A stretch of DNA of 64,000 bases from Myxococcota bacterium (lineage in GTDB: Bacteria > Myxococcota > B64-G9), in NCBI GenBank assembly GCA_022710975.1, contig JAKLGA010000012.1, positions 1 to 64,000 of the forward strand. Direction: 5' to 3'. Under the pieces are notes generated by a model. The model made no database searches. It worked only from the letters and a program-made list of their open reading frames with translations, and had not been told where the DNA came from. The position numbers and the translations under genes were made by a program. Below are positions 16,484-24,066 of the stretch, piece after piece; the stretch's first letter is position 1; each line of letters opens with the position of its first letter.

Positions 16484-18433
16484 TCACTTGACCGGCGTGG
16501 CCTTGAGCGCCGCCTTGCCGTTCTTCACGTAGACCTGGAAGCGGACCGACGCGCAGCGGTAGCGCGACTTGAGCTCGGCGGTGTTCGCCTTGAGCTTCTC
16601 GGCGAACTTCTCGTACGTCAGCCCGGCCGTCGGTTCGCCGCACTGCTTCTTGGTCTGCAGGAAGAGCTCGAAGGTCTCCTTGAAGTGGGCATCCTCGGAG
16701 CCGGCTCCGCCGCCCAGCCCCGAGATGGCCGCCGACCTGGGCGGCGGCAAGGCCACGCCGCCACGCGACGGCTCGGCCGAGGCCGAGTCGGAGGCTTGCT
16801 TGAGCAGCTCGTCCGGGATCTGGGCCACCACGGTGGCGTCGGGACGGTAGTCGGAGGAACGCACGTCCTCCTCCTCCTCGCCGCCGTCGAGCTGACCCAT
16901 CTGGCTGGGGTCGAAGGCCATCGGGGCGGTGGTGGGAGGCGGCACCGCCGTGCGCGCTGCCGGGGCGGGGCGCGGCGGTGGGGGGGGCAAGTCCGGCCGG
17001 AAGGCCGCGGGTGGCGGCGCCTGGGACACCTCGCTGGTCGCGTCTTCGTCCCCCTCAGGACCGCCGAAGAAGTTGGCCAGGTCGGTGGGCATGGATACGC
17101 GGGGGCCCTTGCCTCCGCCCTCGGCCGTGGGCACCGGTCGGGGCGGCGCGGCCGCGGGCACGGGCCGCGGTGGCGTCTCGACCGGGGGCGGCGCCACGGG
17201 GCGCGGGGCGGGTCGCGCGGGTTCGGGCATCGGCGCCCTCATGATCTGCTCCAGATCCCCGGTGCTCATCTCGGGCGCCGGGGTGGGCTGGGCCGGGGCC
17301 TTGCCGAGGATCTGGGAGACGGTGGCGGCGGGCCTGACCGGACTCGCTCCCCTGCCCTGGTCTGCCAGCCGCTTGAGGTTGCGCGCCAGCTCCTGGTAGG
17401 TGCCGGTGAAGCCGTCCTCGTCGAGCATGTAGCCGCTCTGCTCCTGCATCAGGTTCATGGCATCGAGCAGCCGCTGGGCCTGGTTGTCCTTCTTCGAGCC
17501 GCCGAGCAGGAACGCCAGGGCCAGCCCGAGGATCAGCAGGGCGCCAGCGCCGTAGAGGATCTTCGCCTGGGCCTCATGGAAGGCCGCGAGCTGGGTCGCC
17601 ACGGGCGCCACCACCGCCAGGTGGATCTCATCCGAGTCGGACGGCAGGCGCAGGCTGCGCGCCAGGAAGGCCTGGTTGGTCAGGTCGGCGAACATCGGCA
17701 AGGGCTCGGTGGGGTTGCCAAAGGCTATCGGCGCGTCCGCGTTCAACAGCGGCGCCAGCGCCGCCGTGGTGGCCTCGTCCAGGGTCGAGGCATAGGGCTT
17801 CTGCCGCAGGAAGATGGCCACCTCGAGGCCCACGTAGCTCCCCAGCAGCTTGAGGTCGTCCACGGTGATCTCGCGCTGGGACACCAGGCAGCCGGCGATC
17901 TTGCCGCGCTCGTCGAGCAGGGGCGCGGCCGCCATCTGCTGCAGCTTGCCGTCCAGCTCCAGGATGCCGTCGCGGCTGACGCCCTGGAGGCACTCGGCCA
18001 CCGGCGGCAGGCCACGCATGCTCTGCAACTTGGCCTCGCCGGGTGCCTGGACCAGCAGGCGGCCGTCGGGCCCGAGCAGCTCGAGCGCGGGGATCTTGAG
18101 CTTCGCCTGGAGATCGTTGACCAGGGGCTGGAGCTGCTCCTGGGCCGGTTTCAGGGCCTGGGCGAGGGCGTCGTCTGCCAGGCCCTCGCTCGCCGGCAGC
18201 TTCCCGAGCGCCGCGCCCAGGGCTTCGTTACGGCTCTCCGTGCTCAACTTCTGCAGGAGGGCGAAGGCCGAGGTGCGCAGGCCATCGAGCACCGCGTTCT
18301 CACCGGTCGCCAGGCGGGCCTTGGCCATGGCCGGCAGCTGGGCCGCGGGGAGCGCGCCCAGGCCAAACATGGCGCCGCCCGCCGCAAGGCCCACCAGGAG
18401 CACGACGATGATGATTGCCTTGATTCGTCCCAT
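16484..18433 (-). CDS. MXAN_5187-like two-span membrane protein with Pro-rich linker
   Basis: 649 residues. A membrane span at about 5-27 is followed by a periplasmic region of about 260 residues with dCACHE-like sensor character, a second span near 291-311 (GALLILGLALAFLLGG), then a cytoplasmic Pro/Ala-rich linker of about 230 residues. The last 85 residues form a compact conserved domain (KETFELFLQTKKQCGEP, YEKFAEKLKANTAELK, VRFQVYVKNGKAALKATPVK) that I recognise as the C-terminal domain named after Myxococcus MXAN_5187. Its function is not established. The build resembles a receptor lacking a kinase or methyl-accepting output. The gene follows the cupredoxin-like gene by 35 bp and shares its promoter. 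Confidence 0.7.
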   Translation of the reverse strand: MGRIKAIIIVVLLVGLAAGGAMFGLGALPAAQLPAMAKARLATGENAVLDGLRTSAFALLQKLSTESRNEALGAALGKLPASEGLADDALAQALKPAQEQLQPLVNDLQAKLKIPALELLGPDGRLLVQAPGEAKLQSMRGLPPVAECLQGVSRDGILELDGKLQQMAAAPLLDERGKIAGCLVSQREITVDDLKLLGSYVGLEVAIFLRQKPYASTLDEATTAALAPLLNADAPIAFGNPTEPLPMFADLTNQAFLARSLRLPSDSDEIHLAVVAPVATQLAAFHEAQAKILYGAGALLILGLALAFLLGGSKKDNQAQRLLDAMNLMQEQSGYMLDEDGFTGTYQELARNLKRLADQGRGASPVRPAATVSQILGKAPAQPTPAPEMSTGDLEQIMRAPMPEPARPAPRPVAPPPVETPPRPVPAAAPPRPVPTAEGGGKGPRVSMPTDLANFFGGPEGDEDATSEVSQAPPPAAFRPDLPPPPPRPAPAARTAVPPPTTAPMAFDPSQMGQLDGGEEEEDVRSSDYRPDATVVAQIPDELLKQASDSASAEPSRGGVALPPPRSAAISGLGGGAGSEDAHFKETFELFLQTKKQCGEPTAGLTYEKFAEKLKANTAELKSRYRCASVRFQVYVKNGKAALKATPVK

Positions 18434-18468
18434 GTGAAGAACCCTTCTCCCCTCCGCCGGCGGCGGCT

Positions 18469-19503
18469 CTACTCGGTCTCGATCTCGATCTCGGGCTCCA
18501 CGTCCTTGAAGGCCGGCTCCGCCTCTGGCTTCTTGGGCTTGTCAGGCTTGGACTTGGGTTTGGGCTTGTCGGCCTCGGCCGGCTTGGGCTTGTCGGCCGC
18601 GACCGGCTTGGGCTTGTCGGCCTCGACCGGCTTGGGCTTGTCGGCCTCGGCCGGCCTGGGCTTGTCGGCCGCGACGGGTTTGGGCTTGTCGGCCGCGACG
18701 GGTTTGGGCTTGTCGGCCGCGACCGGTTTTGGCTTGTCGACCTCGACCGGTCTGGGCTTGTCGGCCTCGGCCGGCGCGGGCTTGGCCTCCTCGGGCGCCT
18801 GCCCGCTGGGTCGGTCGCCCTCGACGGCCGGGCCGGCGGCTTGACCCGCGGCCAGCTCGAGGCGTGCGGTGCCGAGGTTGATGATCTCGACTTCGCGCTC
18901 GAGCTGCCAGGCGCCACCCACGTACACCCGGGCGGTGTACGTGCCGGCCGGCACGTTGGTGAAGGCGAACTTGTCGCCGTCCTCGACCCGGGTCAGCAGG
19001 GGGCTCGGGGCGACCACGATGCGGGCCTGCATGAACGGGTAGCTCTCGCAGGTCAGCTCGTGCGTCCCCGGCAGATCGAGGGTGAGCTGCTTGGCCTCGC
19101 CGGCGTCCAGCTTCTCCAGGCCCAGGGGCTCCGGGCCGCCCGCGGCCTTGCAGCGGTACACGCGGTCATCGAGGTTCCTGAGCAGCACCCTGCTGCCCTT
19201 GGGGACGACCAGCGTGGCAGGCCAGATGCCGTAGCCCTCGAAGCGTAGCTCGGGCGGCGCGGCCGTGGCATCGAGCTTGATCTCGGCCGCGGCAGACCCC
19301 TCGAGGACCACGGACGGGATCTCCCGGGCGGCCGAGGGCGCGGGGATCGGGCCCAAGCGCCAGAAGCAGGTCGCGGCCTGGTCGGTCGGGGTGGGCGCGG
19401 GCGCAGGCAAGACCACGGTCCCGCGCAGGTTGCCTCCGGCCAAGGAGAGGGCCGGCCAGATCACACACACGGCCACCACCAGCAAGGCTTCCGGTCGTCT
19501 CAT
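18469..19503 (-). CDS. Secreted cupredoxin-like protein with DKPKP repeat tail
   Basis: 344 residues. Signal peptide to about 22 (VVAVCVIWPALSLAGG). Residues 85-165 resemble the cupredoxin-like plastocyanin fold used for secreted carrier proteins: VVPKGSRVLLRNLDDRVYR, then LPGTHELTCESYPFMQARIVV. A Cys and candidate His-poor site make copper binding uncertain. The next 50 residues form a beta-sandwich carboxypeptidase-like repeat (FTNVPAGTYTARVYVGG). From about 230 to 318 come nine near-identical 8-residue units of the DKPKPVAA type, then a KPKSKPDKPKKP stretch and an acidic end. The repeat tail may span peptidoglycan or act as a flexible spacer. It is the first gene of a two-gene transcript. 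Confidence 0.6.
   Translation of the reverse strand: MRRPEALLVVAVCVIWPALSLAGGNLRGTVVLPAPAPTPTDQAATCFWRLGPIPAPSAAREIPSVVLEGSAAAEIKLDATAAPPELRFEGYGIWPATLVVPKGSRVLLRNLDDRVYRCKAAGGPEPLGLEKLDAGEAKQLTLDLPGTHELTCESYPFMQARIVVAPSPLLTRVEDGDKFAFTNVPAGTYTARVYVGGAWQLEREVEIINLGTARLELAAGQAAGPAVEGDRPSGQAPEEAKPAPAEADKPRPVEVDKPKPVAADKPKPVAADKPKPVAADKPRPAEADKPKPVEADKPKPVAADKPKPAEADKPKPKSKPDKPKKPEAEPAFKDVEPEIEIETE
18561..18776 (-). repeat. 24-bp tandem repeat, nine units, in the cupredoxin-like gene
   Basis: Nine in-register 24-base units (plus-strand starts 18561, 18585, 18609 and so on to 18753) encode the eight-residue DKPKP(V/A)(A/E)A motif. Units differ mostly at third positions and in Val/Ala and Ala/Glu choices, so the array is likely to vary in copy number between strains. 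Confidence 0.8.
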
Positions 19504-19554
19504 CGGACACCTTCCGTCTCTGCGCCCAGCGGGCAGACCGCCATCCGCCAGGAC

Positions 19555-19583
19555 ACAATAGGCAAATCATGGTCAGATGTCAA
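19555..19583 (-). promoter_or_regulatory. Strong sigma-70 promoter for the cupredoxin-like/MXAN_5187-like pair
   Basis: On the minus strand a perfect TTGACA (19583-19578) is followed after exactly 17 bases by TATTGT (19560-19555). The leader to the ATG at 19503 is about 45 bases and contains GGAAGG. Confidence 0.7.
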
Positions 19584-19664
19584 CCAATTGTAAACAAGGA
19601 GGTTTTTCGCGCCGGTGGGGCCCGCGGTTGACTCGCGGGACAGGCCCAGGTAGACCCGCATTCT

Positions 19665-20540
19665 ATGCCTCTTCTCTGGAGAGACTGGCTGGCGCTCGCC
19701 AGGCCGCGGCACTGGGTGAAGAACCTCTTCGTCCTGGCCCCCCTGCTGTTCGCGCGACACCTGTTCGACTGGGACCTGTGGCTGCGGGCCCTGGCCGCCG
19801 CGGCGCTGTTCAGCGCCATGTCCTCCGCGGTGTACGCCTTCAACGATGCCCTGGACGTCGAGCGGGATCGGTCCCACCCCCTCAAGCGCGGCCGGCCGAT
19901 CGCCGCGGGTCGCATCTCGGTGCGCACGGCCTTCGTCGCCGCTGGGGGGCTGGCCCTGGCCGCCGTCCTGGCGGGGCTCTCCCTGGGAGCCGGGTTCGTC
20001 CTGGTCGGTCTCGGGTACCTCGGGCTCAACGCGATCTACTCCCTCTGGCTCAAGCGGGTCGCCTTCTTGGACGTGGCGTGCATCGCCACGGGCTTCCTGC
20101 TGCGGGTCGTGGGTGGGGCGCTGGCCATCGAGGCGGCGATCTCCGCCTGGGTGGTGGTCTGCACCTTCGGCCTGGCCAGCTTGCTGGGCCTGGGCAAGCG
20201 ACGCCACGAGCTGGTGAGCCTCGGGGACAGCTCGGTCGACACGCGGCCCGCGCTGCTGGGCTACTCGCGCAGATCGTTGCGGGTGGCGGAGTGGGTGCTG
20301 GTGGTGGTGACCGTGGCGGCCTACGCCGCCTACACCCTCGCGCCAGGCACGCTGGCGAAGTTCGGGCACGCCCGCCTGCTCCTGACGGTGCCCTTCCCCC
20401 TGGCCGGGATGTTGCGCTACCTGCAGCTCGTGGAGACGCGCCGCGATGCCTCCCCCACGGAGGCGCTGGTCACCGATCTGCCCACCTGGTTGAACCTGGC
20501 CGCCTGGGTGGTGGCCGTGGTGATCGCCCTCTACGGCTGA
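19665..20540 (+). CDS. UbiA-family prenyltransferase, decaprenyl-phosphate phosphoribosyltransferase type
   Basis: 291 residues with about eight or nine membrane spans. The motif NDALDVERDRSHP followed by KRGRPIAAG gives the Asp-rich metal/diphosphate site, and a second conserved loop (YSLWLKRVAFLDV) precedes GFLLRVVGG. This combination, with RPRHWVKNLFVLAPLLFA at the N-terminus, matches the branch that transfers 5-phosphoribosyl diphosphate to polyprenyl phosphate in the first step of making a ribose- or arabinose-type lipid donor for envelope glycans. Ubiquinone or haem A biosynthesis enzymes of the same superfamily lack that N-terminal pattern. It is convergent with the LpxH-like gene, overlapping it by 10 bp. 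Substrate choice is inferred from sequence resemblance. Confidence 0.75.
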   Translation: MPLLWRDWLALARPRHWVKNLFVLAPLLFARHLFDWDLWLRALAAAALFSAMSSAVYAFNDALDVERDRSHPLKRGRPIAAGRISVRTAFVAAGGLALAAVLAGLSLGAGFVLVGLGYLGLNAIYSLWLKRVAFLDVACIATGFLLRVVGGALAIEAAISAWVVVCTFGLASLLGLGKRRHELVSLGDSSVDTRPALLGYSRRSLRVAEWVLVVVTVAAYAAYTLAPGTLAKFGHARLLLTVPFPLAGMLRYLQLVETRRDASPTEALVTDLPTWLNLAAWVVAVVIALYG

Positions 20541-21283
20541 AGCCGGCAGGTGTGCGCGGCGAGCAGCCGTCCGGCGGGGAAGCTGCGCAGCCGCGCTGCG
20601 CCCGCCTCGAGCTCGAGGTAGCTGCCGCCCGCGCGGGCCTGCCCGGGGTTGGCCAGCAGCCCTTCGGGCCAGGGCTCGAGCAGCCCCACGTGGGTGTGGG
20701 CGAACAGCACCGTGTCCAGCCCCCCGGCCCGGAGCGCCCGCAGGGCCCTGCGGCGCAGCCAGGTGGCCTCGCCCGTGCGGCCGGGCCACCTCCCCCGCCG
20801 GCTCGCGGCGGCGAAGGACAGGGCGAAGCGAAACAGGGCCGACTCGGGCAGCCAGCGATCGCGCAGTTGGCGCACGGGCGTGGACTGCAGCGCGGCCCGC
20901 AGCAGGCGGGTCCCCAGATCGAACGGGCTCATGCGGTCGCCGTGCAGCAGCCAGCAGCGCTGGCCTGCCAGCTCGAGGGCGGCCGGGCCGGAGTGCAGGC
21001 GCGCTCCCCGCAGGCCGGTGGCCGTGGCGGGCAGGTCGAAGTCGTGGTTGCCCTCGAAGACGTGCAGCCCGGGCAGCCCTTCCAGGGCCTCCAGGAAGGG
21101 GGCGTACTCGGCCAGGGCCGCGCGGTTCGGACCGGCCAGGTACTCGAACATGTCCCCCAGCAGCACCAGGCCGGCGAGCTGCCCGCGCTCTGCCGCGAGG
21201 AAGCGCACCAGCTCGGCCTGGGCCGGATCCGCCCGGCCGCGCAGGTGGGCGTCGGCCAGCACGAGCACGCGCCCGGTGCTCAT
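20531..21283 (-). CDS. lpxH: LpxH-like calcineurin-type metallophosphoesterase
   Basis: 250 residues from the ATG at 21283, which overlaps the trmB stop as ATGA. The five calcineurin-type metal motifs are present: DAHL near residue 9, GDMFEY near 38, GNHDFD near 71, HGDRM near 108 and FAHTH near 195. The GDMFEYLAGPN and GNHDF segments and the length fit UDP-2,3-diacylglucosamine hydrolase (LpxH), which makes lipid X in lipid A synthesis at the inner membrane. The distal region is divergent, so a general phosphoesterase is possible. Coupling to trmB is probably convenience, while the neighbouring polyprenyl transferase also concerns the envelope. Confidence 0.7.
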   Translation of the reverse strand: MSTGRVLVLADAHLRGRADPAQAELVRFLAAERGQLAGLVLLGDMFEYLAGPNRAALAEYAPFLEALEGLPGLHVFEGNHDFDLPATATGLRGARLHSGPAALELAGQRCWLLHGDRMSPFDLGTRLLRAALQSTPVRQLRDRWLPESALFRFALSFAAASRRGRWPGRTGEATWLRRRALRALRAGGLDTVLFAHTHVGLLEPWPEGLLANPGQARAGGSYLELEAGAARLRSFPAGRLLAAHTCRLQP

Positions 21284-21900
21284 GGCGCCTCGCCCGGCAG
21301 GCGGCGGAAGGCCAGCCGGGTGACCGGGATGCCCTGGCGGGCGCAGCGGCGCCCGCGGTGGGAGAGCACCCCACCCAGCTCCTCGGCCAGGAAGTGCTCG
21401 GCGTCCAGGGGCGCGAAGACCGGGTGAGCTCCGAAGGCGGCCGTGGCCTCGTCGGCCAGGGCGGGCACGTCGGTCTGGAAGTAGAGCCAGCCACCCGGCC
21501 GGAGCAGGGCGGCCAGCAGGCCGACCGTCTCGAGCTGCACCAGGCGGCGTTTGTGGTGGCGTTTCTTCCACCAGGGGTCGGGGTGGAGGATGGTGAAGCC
21601 GGTCACGCTGCCGGGCGGGAACAGATCGGGCAGATCCTGCTGCAGGTCGCACCACACCGCCCGCAGGTTGGGTAGCGCATGCCGCGTGATCTCCTCACGC
21701 AGGTGGGCGATCCACTTGCGCCGGGCCTCGAGGGCCAGGAAGTCGGTGCCGGGCAGCAGCCGGGCGCGCTCCAGGACGAAGGCGCCGCGTCCGCATCCGA
21801 GATCCACCTCGAGCGGTGCGCGGCGGCCGAACTCCGCGGCCCAGTCGGCGGGCGGAGGCGCGGTGTCTCCGATCGCGATGCGGCGCTTGAGCGACAGCAT
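21280..21900 (-). CDS. trmB: tRNA (guanine-N7-)-methyltransferase TrmB
   Basis: 206 residues, the usual length. The S-adenosylmethionine motif is VDLGCGRGAF near residues 32-41. The diagnostic TrmB motif HPDPWWKKRHHKRR is near 105-118, with TDVPALADEA near 143. It methylates G46 in the variable loop of tRNAs in the cytoplasm. A ribosome site AGGAG precedes the ATG. The downstream LpxH-like gene starts inside its stop codon, so the two are co-translated. Confidence 0.93.
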   Translation of the reverse strand: MLSLKRRIAIGDTAPPPADWAAEFGRRAPLEVDLGCGRGAFVLERARLLPGTDFLALEARRKWIAHLREEITRHALPNLRAVWCDLQQDLPDLFPPGSVTGFTILHPDPWWKKRHHKRRLVQLETVGLLAALLRPGGWLYFQTDVPALADEATAAFGAHPVFAPLDAEHFLAEELGGVLSHRGRRCARQGIPVTRLAFRRLPGEAP

Positions 21901-21916
21901 GCCTGCTCCTGGCCGC

Positions 21917-21946
21917 GTTGTAGCGACCGCCGGTCGTGCCTGTCAA
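21917..21946 (-). promoter_or_regulatory. Sigma-70 promoter for trmB
   Basis: TTGACA (minus strand, 21946-21941), an 18-base spacer and TACAAC (21922-21917). The expected start site is about 10 bases ahead of the trmB ATG, just before the AGGAG. Confidence 0.6.
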
Positions 21947-21970
21947 GGTCCGCGCCCCTCGGTCGGCTGT

Positions 21971-22004
21971 CCTAGGGCGTTCGTCCTAGGTCGCTCGGCC
22001 TAGA
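21971..22004. repeat. Three CCTAG direct repeats with 14-bp period, candidate regulator sites
   Basis: CCTAGG at 21971 and 21985 and CCTAGA at 21999 start exactly 14 bases apart, each followed by a conserved CG two bases on. The array ends 12 bp ahead of the putative -35 of the Flp pilin gene and lies 25 bp behind the trmB -35, so it could serve either promoter. Confidence 0.5.
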
Positions 22005-22016
22005 ACGCCTGCCCGA

Positions 22017-22045
22017 TTGTCGCAGCGCGGGTCGGGCGGTACCTT
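22017..22045 (+). promoter_or_regulatory. Possible sigma-70 promoter for the Flp-type pilin
   Basis: TTGTCG and TACCTT separated by 17 bases, immediately downstream of the CCTAG repeats. The pilin ATG is at 22123, giving a leader of about 70 bases. Confidence 0.4.
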
Positions 22046-22122
22046 GGGAGCCGAGACGAACCCCGGGGCGTTCTTTGGGCAGGGTCGGAACGGAGCAGGC
22101 CGGAGACGGCCAGGAGGACGCC

Positions 22123-22365
22123 ATGCTCACGAGGCACCGTCGGGGTCAGGGCATGACCGAGTACATCATCATCGTCGCGCTCATCGCCATCGCCGCGATC
22201 GGCGTCGTGTCGCTGTTCGGCGACAACATCCGCCTGCTGTTCGCCACCTCGACGAACTCGCTGGCGGGCAACGAGAACGCCAAGACCAACACCAAGCAGG
22301 CGACCAAGAAGCTGACTCGCCACAAGAGCCTGAAGGACTACGCCGAGGGCAACAAGCCCGGCTGA
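22123..22365 (+). CDS. flp: Flp/TadE-type prepilin
   Basis: 80 residues from the ATG at 22123, set by CAGGAGGA eight bases upstream. The short basic leader MLTRHRRG is followed by QGMTEYIIIVALIAIAAIGVV, a class IV prepilin site with Glu at +5 and Tyr at +6, then one hydrophobic helix and a hydrophilic tail. Cleavage after Gly8 by a TadV/CpaA-type prepilin peptidase is expected. This is the structural subunit class handled by the Tad machine, whose TadB and TadC are encoded 20 kb upstream in this window. The tail of about 40 residues is Asn/Lys/Thr-rich. Because it lies outside the Tad operon it may be the main pilin or an alternative one. Confidence 0.82.
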   Translation: MLTRHRRGQGMTEYIIIVALIAIAAIGVVSLFGDNIRLLFATSTNSLAGNENAKTNTKQATKKLTRHKSLKDYAEGNKPG

Positions 22366-22392
22366 CGGGAGGAGGGGGAGGAGGACCGCGGG

Positions 22393-23931
22393 TCAGGCGC
22401 CTGCGCGCGCCAGGCGCGCGGCCAGCAGCTCGTAGTTGAAGTTGACCACCTTGAAGCGCGCGCTGCCCTTCTCCTTGGCCACGAGCTCCTCGATGGCCTC
22501 CAGCGGTTTGCGCGAGTGCATCTTGTCCAGGGCGAAGATGATCGCGAAGCGCACGTTCTCGTTCTGATCGCCGAGCAGCCCGATGAGCGGGTCCAGGGCC
22601 TTCTTGTCGCCCAGCCGGCCGAGCTCGTAGGCGGCCTTCTCGCGCACCGGCACCGCGGGATCCTTCAGCTTGCCGATCCAGCAGTCCACGCTGTCCTTGC
22701 AAGCCGCGTAGGTCTCCAGGCGCTTGATCGTGTCCTGGTAGGCCGGGCTGAGGATGTTCTCCTTCTGCGCCTCGGACAGCTCCTTGATCTTGGGGAGCGC
22801 CACGTCGGTGCCCAGGTTGCCGACAGCCTCGATCAGCGGCACGCGGTTGCGCGGATGCTCGCCCTTCTCGATGTACTTCCACATGGAGTCGATGGCGGCG
22901 CGGTCGGACATGAGGTTGAGGGCGTTGGCGCACACGGTGCGCACGTCCCAAAACTCCTTCTCCAGGAACTTGACCACCACGGGCACGCCGCGCGGATCGC
23001 CGATGGAGCCGAGCGAGTTGATGACGCGGGTCATGACCAGCATCTGGTTCGTCTCGGCCTCCCACTTCATGACCTTGTCTGACAGCTTGAGCAGGGGCTC
23101 GACCGCCAGCGGGCTGCCGATGTCGCCCAGCACCTTGGCCGCGTTGCTCTCCAGGGCGCCCGCCAGCACCTCGGGGTTCTCCTCGGTGATGCGCTTGGCG
23201 TCGGGGTTCTCTCCGTTCATGGTCTTGACCAGGAGATCGACGGCGGGCTCGCCGATGCGCACCAGGGCCAGGCCCGCGTGGGCGAAGAACATGGCCTTCT
23301 CCTGGTAGAGCGCCTCGACCAGGGCGGGCACCGACTTCGGATCGGCGATCTCGCCGAGCGCGAACACAGCGTTGGCGCGGATGATCTGGTGAGCGCTCTT
23401 GTCCTTGAGGATGGACAGCAGCTCGTCCGTGGCCTCGGTCGCCTTGAGCACGCCGAGCGACCGCATGGCCGACCGCCGGACGTTCTCTTCCTTGGTGGAC
23501 CGCATCAGCCGCAGCAGCGGCTCCACCGCCTGTTTGTCGCCGAGCAGGGCGAGCGCGGAGGCGATCTTCTGGTTGGCCCGGTTGGTGGCCTTGGCCTTCT
23601 TGCCGTCCTTGTCGGGCCCGGTGGTGTAGTCCAGGGCCTCGAGCATCGGCTTGAGGGCCTCCTTGTACTGCCACTTGCCGAAGATCTCGGCGATGTTCTC
23701 GCGGTTCTTGGGGTTGTCCGCGGACGCCTTGAACACCTCGAGCAGCCTGGGCGCCGCCTTGACGTCACCGAGCGCCTTGAGTTCCTCGATGGCCCGCTCC
23801 TGCTGCTCGGCATCCGCGAGCGCCTCTGCCCAGCACCCGGGATCCTGCCCAGGCTTGCACTTCTTCTGGCAGCCCGCCAGGCCGAGCGCCAGGACCGCCA
23901 CCGCGACGACGCCGATTCGGAACAGCCTCAT
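22393..23931 (-). CDS. HEAT-repeat lipoprotein
   Basis: 512 residues with a lipoprotein signal (VLALGLAGC, Cys near 21). From about residue 30 to the end the sequence is an array of HEAT/PBS-lyase-type helical repeats, e.g. AVEPLLRLMRSTKEENVRR, ATDELLSILKDKSAHQIIR, SVPALVEALYQEKA and ALDPLIGLLGDQNENVRF. Two extra Cys pairs occur near 25-33 and 427-433. HEAT solenoids act as protein scaffolds; here it should sit in the periplasm tethered to a membrane. It is divergent from a second HEAT protein, and its tail converges on the pilin gene. A weak promoter candidate (TTGACT, 16 bases, TGTATT on the minus strand) lies around 23985-24012. Confidence 0.8.
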   Translation of the reverse strand: MRLFRIGVVAVAVLALGLAGCQKKCKPGQDPGCWAEALADAEQQERAIEELKALGDVKAAPRLLEVFKASADNPKNRENIAEIFGKWQYKEALKPMLEALDYTTGPDKDGKKAKATNRANQKIASALALLGDKQAVEPLLRLMRSTKEENVRRSAMRSLGVLKATEATDELLSILKDKSAHQIIRANAVFALGEIADPKSVPALVEALYQEKAMFFAHAGLALVRIGEPAVDLLVKTMNGENPDAKRITEENPEVLAGALESNAAKVLGDIGSPLAVEPLLKLSDKVMKWEAETNQMLVMTRVINSLGSIGDPRGVPVVVKFLEKEFWDVRTVCANALNLMSDRAAIDSMWKYIEKGEHPRNRVPLIEAVGNLGTDVALPKIKELSEAQKENILSPAYQDTIKRLETYAACKDSVDCWIGKLKDPAVPVREKAAYELGRLGDKKALDPLIGLLGDQNENVRFAIIFALDKMHSRKPLEAIEELVAKEKGSARFKVVNFNYELLAARLARAGA

Positions 23932-24026
23932 GAAGGACCCCCTGTCGAAGGGTTCGTGGTCGATCTTCCGATTATGGAATCAGGGAATACATCTGGCCAG
24001 GCGGGTGAGTCAACAGGAAAAAAATC

Positions 24027-24055
24027 TTGAGACGACCGGCGCCCTGTGGTAAACA
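24027..24055 (+). promoter_or_regulatory. Possible sigma-70 promoter giving a near-leaderless HEAT-protein transcript
   Basis: TTGAGA (24027-24032), 17 bases, TAAACA (24050-24055). The expected transcription start is near 24062, only five bases before the ATG at 24067. This argues against the in-frame GTG at 24046, which would fall inside the promoter. Confidence 0.45.
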
Positions 24056-24066
24056 CGATCTCCTGG

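Noticed and set aside
18561-18776. CRISPR array
   Set aside because: The repeats are contiguous 24-base units in a coding frame with no spacers.
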